A stretch of DNA of 64,000 nucleotides from Streptomyces sp. ML-6. GTDB taxonomy: Bacteria; Actinomycetota; Actinomycetes; Streptomycetales; Streptomycetaceae. Shown here one piece after another: positions 16,633 to 26,700 of the stretch. The DNA lies in the NCBI RefSeq assembly GCF_030116705.1, contig NZ_JAOTIK010000002.1, positions 744,001 through 808,000 of the forward strand, read 5' to 3'. A program made the translations under genes and the position numbers. Each line of letters opens with the position of its first letter. Positions within the stretch are counted from its first letter, which is position 1. The notes below the pieces were generated by a model. The model searched no databases. It had not been told where the DNA came from and saw only the letters and a program-made list of their open reading frames with translations.

Positions 16633-17669
16633 CGACGACCACCGTGACGACCGTCAAGTGCGTGGTGTGGGACCTCGACAACACGGTGTGGGACGGGGTG
16701 CTGCTGGAGGACGGCGACGTCACCCTGCGCCCCGCCGTCGTGGAGGCGATCCGCACCCTCGACGAGCGCGGCATCCTCCACTCGATCGCCAGCCGCAACG
16801 ACCACGACGCGGCCACGGCGAAGCTGGCGGAGTTCGGCATCGCCGAGTACTTCCTCCACCCGCAGATCCACTGGGGCAACAAGTCGGACTCCGTCAAGGC
16901 GGTCGCCGAGGCCATCAACATCGGCATCGACACCCTGGCCTTCGTCGACGACCAGCCCTTCGAACGCGACGAGGTCGGCTTCGCCCACCCGCAGGTGCTG
17001 TGCATCGACGCCCTCGACGCCCCGGGAATCCCCGAACTGCCCGCGATGCAGCCCCGGTTCGTCACCGCGGACTCCCGCGAACGCCGCCACCTCTACCGGG
17101 CCGACATCCGGCGCAAGGACGCCGAGCAGGCCCACCGGGGCACCGACGAGGACTTCCTCGCCTCGCTCGGCATGCGCTTCACCATCGCCCCCGCCCAGGA
17201 ACGCGACCTCCAGCGCGCCGAGGAACTGACCGTACGCACCAACCAGCTCAACGCCACCGGCTACACCTACTCCTACGAGGAGCTGGACGCCTTCCGCCGC
17301 TCGCCCGACCACGACCTCCTCGTGGCCGGACTGGAGGACACCTACGGCACCTACGGCAAGATCGGCCTCGCCCTCGTCGAACGCGGCGAGGACGCCTGGA
17401 CCGTGAAACTGCTGCTGATGTCCTGCCGCGTCATGTCCCGCGGTGTCGGCTCCGTACTGCTCAACCACCTGATCCGCAGCGCCCACGACGCCGGCGTCGC
17501 ACTGCGCGCCGAGTTCGTGCCCACCAGCCGCAACCGGACCATGTTCGTCACCTACAAGTTCTCCGGCTTCCGCGAGGTCGGCAGGAACGGCGACGTGTCC
17601 GTCCTCGAACACGACGGCACCCGCATCCAGGGCTTCCCGCCGTACATGGACGTCATGGTCGAGCACTGA
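16629..17669 (+). CDS. FkbH-like glyceryl transferase/phosphatase
   Basis: A 346-residue HAD-superfamily protein. The N terminus has the HAD motif VVWDLDNTVWDG; DDQPFERDEV is in the middle, and the C-terminal third is a GNAT-like region (MSCRVMSRGVGS ... FVPTSRNRTMF). Established role of the family: it takes 1,3-bisphosphoglycerate, removes phosphate and loads D-glyceryl onto the pathway ACP, the first step to methoxymalonyl-ACP. It is coupled by ATGA overlap to the dehydrogenase and is the last gene of the cassette; the large PKS/NRPS starts 61 bp later. Confidence 0.93.
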   Translation: MTTTTVTTVKCVVWDLDNTVWDGVLLEDGDVTLRPAVVEAIRTLDERGILHSIASRNDHDAATAKLAEFGIAEYFLHPQIHWGNKSDSVKAVAEAINIGIDTLAFVDDQPFERDEVGFAHPQVLCIDALDAPGIPELPAMQPRFVTADSRERRHLYRADIRRKDAEQAHRGTDEDFLASLGMRFTIAPAQERDLQRAEELTVRTNQLNATGYTYSYEELDAFRRSPDHDLLVAGLEDTYGTYGKIGLALVERGEDAWTVKLLLMSCRVMSRGVGSVLLNHLIRSAHDAGVALRAEFVPTSRNRTMFVTYKFSGFREVGRNGDVSVLEHDGTRIQGFPPYMDVMVEH

Positions 17670-17730
17670 CCACGGACCCACCCACCCGACACACCGCCAC
17701 CGCACTGCTGGAGAGGGACGGAAAGCAGAG

Positions 17731-20700
17731 ATGAACGCTCAAGCCAACGAGGAGCGACTGCGGCGGGCCATGGCCGCCGTCCTGCAACTCCAACAACGCA
17801 ACGCGGAACTCGAGAACCAACGCCACGAACCGGTGGCCATCGTGGCCATGGCCTGCCGGCTGCCGGGCGGGATCACCACCCCGCAGGACTACTGGGACCT
17901 CCTCGCCGGGGAACGGGACGCGATCGGCCCCCTGCCCCCGCGCTGGGAAGCCTTCGACCTGTACGACCCCGACCCCACCGCCCGGGGCAAGAGTTACGCG
18001 CGCGAGGGCGGATTCCTCGACGGCATCGAGCAGTTCGACGCGGCGTTCTTCGGCATATCGCCGCGCGAGGCGCAGTCGATGGAACCACAGCAGCGGGTCG
18101 TCCTGGAGACGGCCTGGGAGGCGCTGGAACGGGCCGGGCTGCGGGACGACCGGTTCAAGGGGAGCCGCACCGGCGTCTACGTGGGCGCGATGCGCCCCGA
18201 CTACGAGACGATCCGCACCGACCTGGAGCTGCTCGACGGCTACCAGGGCACCGGCGTGTCGGGCAGCGTCATCTCCGGCCGCGTCTCGTACGCCCTGGGC
18301 CTGCAGGGCCCCGCCGTGACGGTGGACACCGCGTGCTCCTCGTCGCTGGTCGCGATCCACCTCGCCGTCACGGCGCTGCGCAACGACGAGTGCGACATGG
18401 CCCTCGCCGGCGGCGTCACGGTCATGAGCTCCCCCGGGATGTTCGTGGAGTCCAGCCGGCTCGGGGCGATGTCCCCCGACGGGCGGTGCAAGAGCTTCTC
18501 GGCCGACGCCGACGGCGGCGGCTGGTCCGAGGGCGCCGGCATCCTGGTCCTGAAACGGCTCTCGGCCGCACAGCGCGACGGCGACCAGGTGCTGGCGGTC
18601 ATCCGCGGCAGCGCGGTGAACCAGGACGGCCGCAGCCAGGGACTCACCGCCCCCAACGGCCCGGCACAGCAGCGGGTCGTCCAGGACGCGCTCGCCGCCG
18701 CCCGGCTCACCCCCGCCGACATCGACGCGATCGAGGCGCACGGCACCGGCACCCCCCTGGGCGACCCGATCGAGGCGGGCGCGCTCGCGGAGGTGTTCGG
18801 ACCGGGACGCACCGCCGGAACACCGGTGTACCTCGGGTCCTCGAAGTCCAACATCGGGCACAGCCAGGCCGCCGCCGGGGTCGCCGGCGTCATGAAGATG
18901 GTGCTCGCGCTCCAGAACGACACCCTCCCCAGAACCCTGCACGCCGAGCAGCCGAGTCCGCACATCGCCTGGGAGGGCAGCGGCCTCGAACTCCTCCGGG
19001 AGGCCCGCCCCTGGCACCGGGGCGAACGCACCCGCCGCGCCGGCGTGTCGGCCTTCGGCATCAGCGGCACCAACGCGCACGTGGTGCTGGAGGAGGCCCC
19101 GCCGGCCGAGGACCCGGCCCCCGAGCCGCGGCACGAGCCCCCGGCCGGCCTGCCCACCGTACTGCCCCTGGTGCTGTCGGGCCACGACCAGCAGGCGCTG
19201 GGCGCCCAGGCCGAACGCTGGGCCGCATGGCTGACGGACCACCACGACGTGCCGTTCGCCGACGTGGTGCGCACGGCGGCCCGGCAGCGCTCGCACCTGG
19301 AGACCCGGGCCTCCCTGCTCGTCCCCGGCCACGAGGCCGCCGCCGACGCGCTGCGGGCCCTGGCGCAGGGGCTCCCGAGCGCCGACACGGTCGTCGGCAC
19401 GGCACGGGAGCGGGGCAGGGCCGTGTTCGTCTTCCCGGGCCAGGGCAGCCAGTGGGCCGGCATGGGCCGGGCGCTGCTCGCCGAGTCCGAGGTGTTCCGG
19501 CAGGCGGTGGAGAACTGCGACGCCGCGCTGCGGCCGTGGACCGGCTGGTCGGTGCTGGACCTGCTGCGCGGGGAGACGGACGAGGACCTGCCGTCCCTGG
19601 AACGGATCGACGTCCTGCAACCCGCCCTGTTCGCGGTCATGATCGGCCTGGCGGAACTCTGGACGTCGCTGGGCGTGAAGCCCGCCGCCGTGGTGGGCTC
19701 CAGCCAGGGCGAGGTCCCGGCCGCGGTGATCGCCGGCGCGCTGTCCCTGGCGGACGGCGCACGCCTCACGGCGCTGCGCTCCCGGGGCCAGCTGCGCGAA
19801 TGCAGCGGCCGGGGCGCCATGGCCCTGGTCGAGATGCCGGTGGCCGACGTCGAGGAGCTGATCGCCCCGTACGGCGGAACGCTCTCGGTGGCCGTGGTCA
19901 ACACCCCCACCTCGACGGTCGTCTCCGGTGACGTGGCCGCGGTCGAGTCGCTCCTGGCGGAGCTGGCGGGCCGCGACGTGTTCAGCCGCCGCATCCAGTC
20001 CGACACGGCGGGGCACAGCGCCCACGTGGACCCGGTCCTGCCCTGGCTGGCCGAGCAGCTCCGGGACCTCGAAGCACGCCCCTCGACCGTGCCCTTCTAC
20101 TCCACGGTCACAGGCGGCCTGCTCGACGGGGCGGAGCTGGACGCCGCCTACTGGTGCCGCAACGTCCGCGACACCGTCCGCATGGACCTGGCACTGCGCG
20201 AACTGGTGGACGGCGGCCACGACGTCTTCATCGAGATCAGCCCGCACCCGGTCCTCGGCATGGCACTGACCAGCGCGACCGCGGACGCCCACGGCGCGGT
20301 CGTCGGCAGCCTCGGCCGCGACCGCGGCGGAATGTCCCAACTCCTGCGCTCCCTGGGCGCCTTGCACGTCCAGGGGTACCCGGTCGACTGGAGCCGCGCC
20401 CTGGGCGGCGTACCGGCCGCTCCCGCGGCGGACCTGCCCACGTACGCGTTCCAGCGCCAGTACCACTGGGTCGACCTGCCGCCGGCGGTGTCCGGCCCGC
20501 GCCCGGCCGCCGGGACGCCGGGACGCGCCGCCGAGGCACGGGACGGCGCCCGCACCCGTGAGCCCGCCGGACTGCGCGGACGCCTCGCCGGCCTCGCCGA
20601 CCACGAACGGCTCGACGCCCTGACCGACGTCATCCGGCGCGAGGCCGCGGCGGTGCTCGGCGCCGCCGGACCCGTACCCGCGGACAAGCGCCTCCAGGAA

Positions 20701-23700
20701 CTCGGCCTGGACTCGATCATGGGCCTCCAGCTGCGCAACCGCCTGTGCGACCTGACGGGCAGCACGCTCGCGACGAACGTCGCCTTCACCCACCCCACGG
20801 CCGGGGCCCTCGCCGCCCACCTGCTGTCGGACGTCCTCACCGGATCCGACGGCGAACCGGCCGTACTGCCCCTGGAGCGGGCCGAGGCCCGCGACGTCCA
20901 CCCGGCCACCGAGGGCCAGCGCCGGCTGTGGTTCCTGGAACGGATGAACCCCGGATCGGCCCAGTACAAGGTGGCGATGCGGATCCGGACCGCCAAACCG
21001 CTCGACCACGCCGTCCTGACCCGCTCGCTCGCATGGGTCCTCGCCCGGCACGAGGCGCTGCGCACCGGCCTGGAGATGAGGGGCGACGAGCTCGTCCAGG
21101 TCGTGCACCCGGACGTGCCGGTCCCCGTCCTCTTCGAGGACCTGCGCGAATCCGGCGCCGACGCGCTGGAGCAGCACATCCGCCACGAGGAGCAGGAACC
21201 GTTCGACCTCGGCGGCACCTCGCTGTTCCGCTGCCGCGTCCTGGACCTGGCCGCGGACGACCAGGTGGTGTGCTTCAGCCTGCACCACGCCGTCACCGAC
21301 GGCTGGTCGCTCTCGCTCTTCCTGATGGAACTCTTCCACGCCCACCAGGAGTTCCTGGCGGGGCGTCAACCCGAACCGGAGCAGGCCGAGTTCCACCTCG
21401 GTGACTACGCGGCTTGGGAGCGGCGCAGCATCGCGGAGGGCCGCTTCGAGGAGGCGCTGCACTTCTTCGGCACCGAGCTGGAGGGCGTGGAACGGCTGGA
21501 GTTCCCACCCGGCCCGGACCGTGTCCCCGACGGCGCCGAAGGCGGTGACACCCTCTACTTCACCGTCCCGGCCGAGCTCCGGACCGAACTGGAGGCGCTC
21601 GCCACCCGCACCTCGGTCACCCCGTACACCGTCCTGGTCAGCGCCTTCGCCACACTGCTCGCCCGCTCCACCGACCAGTACGACTTCGCCATCGGCACCG
21701 TCTGGTCGAACCGCCAACTCCCGGGAATGAACGGTACCTTCGGCTTCCTCGCCAACACCCTGCCGCTGCGTTGCGAGCTGACGGGGAACCCCCGTTTCGA
21801 AGAACTGCTGGCCTCGATGTCCCCCCGCGTCAGGGGTGTGTTCGAGCACCAGAACGTCCCCCTGACCGAGGTCGTCCGCGCGGTCGGCGGCGCCCGCACC
21901 GGCGACGAGAACCCGCTCTTCCGCGCCGTCTTCAACTACGGCGGCGCCGCCATGCCCACCGTGGGCGAGGGCGACGCCGTGTGGCACCTGCCCCCGACCG
22001 GCAGCCTCGCGGGCAACGTCCGGGGCGCCTCGAAGTTCGAGCTCGGCATCACGCTCATCCCCTGCGGGGACGAGCTGCGAGGAGAGTTCGAGTACCAGGG
22101 GCACGTGATCGACCGCCCGGCCGCCCAACGCATGGTGAACAACTTCACCACCCTCCTCGAATCGATCGTCCGGGATCCGGACCGCCCGCTCAGCCGCCTG
22201 GAGCTCCTCGCCGACGAGGAACTGCGCTGGCTGGTCGAGCGCGGTGGCCGCGTCACCCCGCACGCCCCCGGCACGGCGTCCGCCCTGCAACTGGTCTGGG
22301 ACCAGGTCCGCCGGACCCCCGACGCCGTGGCGCTGATCTCCGACGGACAGGAGCTGACCTACCGCGAGACGGCCTGGCACGCCTCCGCCCTGGCGGACAA
22401 GCTGCGCGCCGCCGGCGTCGGCCCCGAGACCCCGGTCGGGGTCCATCTGCCCAGGTCCTCCCAGCTCGTCGTCTCGGCCCTCGCCATCTGGCTGGCCGGC
22501 GGCGCCTATCTGCCGGTGGACCCCGGCTACCCGCAGGAACGGGTCGCGTACGTCATCGAGGACAGCGGCATCGAGGTGGTCATCACCCGGGCCGGCACCG
22601 AAGCGGACCTGGCCGGCACCGGGGCCCGGCTGCTGTTCGCCGACGACCTCCACGACGCGCCCGTCCCGGACGGCGACGCGCTCCCGGAGATCACCCCTCC
22701 CGCACTCCACGACCTGGCCTACGTCATCTACACCTCGGGCTCGACCGGCAGGCCCAAGGGCGTGCAGATCGAGCACAGCCAGTTCGTCAACTTCTGCCAT
22801 GCGGTCGACGAGCGGATCGGAGGCGGCAGCGGTGACACCTGGCTCGCCGTCACCAGCCCCTCCTTCGACATCGCGACCGTGGAGCTGCTCTGGACCCTGA
22901 CCCGCGGCTACCGCGTGGTGATCGCCCAGGGCAGCGTGGGCGAGTGGCCCTCCTACCGCACGTACGCGCCGACCCACCTCCAGTGCACCCCCTCGCTCGC
23001 CCGGATGCTCCTCGCGGACTCCGCCGGCCGGGCCCTGCTCCGGGGCCTCGACCGGATGATCGTCGGCGGCGAGGCGCTGGACCGCGGGCTCGCGGCCAGG
23101 CTCATGAACACCTGCCGGGGCGGACTCACGAACATCTACGGCCCGTCCGAGACGACCGTCTGGTCCACCACCTGGCACGCCGAGCCCGGCGAGGTGTCCC
23201 TGGGCGACGCCGTGCGCAACACCAGCCTCTACGTCCTCGACCGGCACGGGGCCAGGGTGCCCCGCGGCAGCCGCGGCGAACTCTTCATCGGCGGCCTCGG
23301 CGTCACCCGCGGATACCTGAACCGCCCGGAACTCACGGCGGAGCGATTCGTGGACGACCCGTTCGCCGAGGCGGACGGCGCCCGGATGTACGGCACGGGG
23401 GACGTCGTCCGCTACCGCGAGGACGGCAGCCTGGAGTACTGCGGCCGGGGCGACGCCCAGATCAAGCTGTACGGCCACCGGATCGAACTCGGCGAGATCG
23501 AGGCGGTCGCCGGGGAGCACCCCGCCGTCGCCGAATGCGCGGCCGTGGTGCGCCGGGACGAGGGCAGCGACCCCAGGCTCTGCCTGTACTGGGTCCGCGG
23601 CGACGACGCCGGTGGCGTGGACGACGACGAACTGCTCCGCCACTTCCTGGCCAAACTGCCGTCCTACATGGTGCCGTCGCAGCTCGTCGGCATGGACGAG

Positions 23701-26700
23701 CTGCCGCACACGCCCAACAAGAAGGTGGACCGCAAGGCCATCCTGGCACTGCCGGCGCCCGGCCCCGCAGCCCCGCCGACGCCCCGGAACGGCGACGACT
23801 CGCTGGAGAGCCTCGTCTCCCGGGCCTGGGCGGAGGTGCTCAACCTCGCCCGGGTGGACCGCGACCGCGGCTTCTTCGAACTGGGCGCCAGTTCGATGAC
23901 CGCGCTCCGGGCGCACCGGACGATCTGCGAGGGCCTGGGCCGGGAGTTCCCCCTCTCCGCGCTCTTCCGCTACCCGACCGTCCGCCAGCTCTCCGCCTTC
24001 CTCGGCGGTGCGTCGCGGACCACCGCCCCCGGCCCGGCCGCGGCCCGCCGGGGCACGACCCCCGACGAGGCGGTCGCGATCGTCGGATTCGCCTGCCGGC
24101 TCCCGGGCGCCCCGGACGCCGACACGTTCTGGAACAACCTCAAGAACGGTACGGAGTCGATCCGCCGGTTCACCCCCGAGGAGCTCAGGGCGGCCGGGAT
24201 CGACGAGGACACCCTGTCCGACCCCGACTACGTACCCGCCAAGGGCTTCGTCGAGGGCGCCGCCCTCTTCGACGCGGAGTTCTTCGACTGCTCGCCCGCC
24301 GAGGCCGAGACGATGGACCCCCAGCACCGCCTCTTCCTGGAATGCGCCTGGCAGGCCCTGGAGCACGCGGGCCAGGTCCCGCAGGAGTTCGACGGCGCCA
24401 TCGGGGTCTTCGCGGGCGCCGGCCAGGGCGGGTACCGCAGCAGCGACGACGCCACCGAGATGTCGGACTTCTACCGCACGATGGTCGGCACGAAGAACGA
24501 CTTCCTGGCCACGAGGGTCGCCCACAAGCTGAACCTGCGGGGACCCGCCCTGACCGTCCAGACGGCCTGCTCCACCAGCCTCGTGGCCACCCATCTGGCC
24601 CGCGAGAGCCTGCTGCGCGGCGAGTCCGACATCGCCCTGGCGGGCGGGGCCTCGCTCAGCTACCCGCTGGAGCAGGGCTACTTCCACCAGGAAGGTCTGG
24701 TGTTCTCACCGGACGGCAAGTGCCGGGCGTTCGACGCCGACGGGGCGGGCACGGTTCTCGGCAACGGCGTCGGGATCGTCGTGCTGCGCCGCCTCTCCGA
24801 CGCGCTGGCCTCGGGGGACACGGTCTACGCGGTCATCCGCGGCAGCGCGATCAACAACGACGGCTCCAACAAGGTCGGCTTCACCGCGCCCGGCGTCGAC
24901 GGCCAGGCCCGCGTCATCGCGGCGGCCCAGGCCGACGCGGGCGTGACCCCGGACACCATCGGCTACGTCGAAGCGCACGGCACGGGAACCACCCTCGGGG
25001 ACCCGATCGAGGTCCAGGCCCTGCAACAGGTGCTCGCGACGGCCGGCCGCACCGAGCCGTGCGCGCTGGGTTCGGTGAAGACCAACATCGGTCACACGGA
25101 TGTGACAGCGGGCGTGGCCGGCCTCATCAAGGCGGCGCTGTCCCTCCACCACCGACAGCTGGTGCCGAGCCTGAACTTCGACAAGCCGAACCCCGAGATG
25201 GAACTCGATCCGGAACTCCTTTACGTCAACACGGAGTTGAAGCACTGGGAGCAGACGCAGGGCCCGCGCCGCGCGGGGGTCAGTGCCTTCGGCCTCGGCG
25301 GTACGAACGCGCATGTGATCCTCGAAGAGGTCCCGGTGACGGAGGCCGCGGAACCGCTCCCGTCCGAGGACGACGGGGTCTTCCCGGTGGTGGTGTCGGG
25401 GCGTGACGAGGCCGCGCTGCGGGAGCAGGCGGGGCGCTGGGCGTCCTGGCTGTCGGACCTGTCCGGGCGTGAGGAGGTGCGGCTCGCGGATGTGGCGGTG
25501 ACCGCCGCCCGGCACCGTACGCACTTTGAGTCGCGGGCGAGTGTGGTGGCGTCGGATGCGGCGGGGCTGGTGGAGGCGCTGAAGGCGCTGGCCGAGGGCC
25601 GGTCGCACGATGCGGTGGCCATTGGCAGTGCCGGGCATCGCGGGAAGGTCGTCTTCGTCTACCCGGGCCAGGGTTCGCAGTGGGTCGGGATGGGGTGTGA
25701 GCTGCTGGATTCCAGTGCGGTGTTCGCGGAAGCCGTCGATGCGTGTGATGCGGCGTTGCGGCCGTTCACGGGCTGGTCGGTGCGGGAAGTCCTCGCGGGA
25801 GCCGAAGACGAGCACCTGCTGCTCGACCGGACCGAGGTGGTCCAGCCGGCGCTGTTCGCGATGGGGGTGGCCCTGTCCGCGCTGTGGCGGTCCCTGGGCG
25901 TCGAGCCGGCCGCCGTGGTCGGCCATTCGCAGGGGGAGGTGGTGGCCGCGGTGGTGAGCGGCGCTCTCACCCTGGAGCAGGGGGCGCAGATCGTCGCCCA
26001 GCGCTCGCAGGCCGTCCTGGCCTGCGTGGGCCAGGGTGGCATGGCGCTGATCGAACGCCCCGTCGCGGTGGTGGAGGAGTTCCTCGCCCCGTACGGCGAC
26101 GACCTGTCCGTCGCGGCGGTCAACAGCGCCGGCTCCACCGTGATTTCGGGCCGGGTGGCCGCGATCGAGCAGATCGTGGCGGAGCTCCGGGCCAAGGACG
26201 TCTACGCCCGCAGGATCAAGGCCGACTACGCCTCCCACAGCGCCCGGATGGACCCCATCCTGCCCGGCCTCGCCGCCCGCTTCGAGGATCTGGTCCCGCA
26301 GCGTGCACAGATCGCTTTCTACTCCACGGTCACGGGCGAGGTGTCCGACGGCACCCGCCTGGACGGTACGTACTGGTGCCGCAACCTGCGTGAGCCCGTC
26401 CGCTTCGACCGCGCCCTGGACAAGCTCCTGGACGACGGGCACACCGTGTTCGTCGAGATCTCCGCCCACCCGGTGCTGTCCATGCCGCTGACCGACGGCA
26501 GCGCCGACCGGGGCGGGATCGTCGTCGGCTCCCTCGCCCGCGACCACGGAACCCACGCCCAACTCCTGCGCAACCTGGGCCTGCTGCACGTGCAGGGCCA
26601 CGACATCGACTGGGACCGGGCCCTCGGGCTCGCCCCGGGCACCGGATCCCTGCTGAACCTGCCCACCTACGCCTTCCAGCGCGAGCACTACTGGAAGGAC

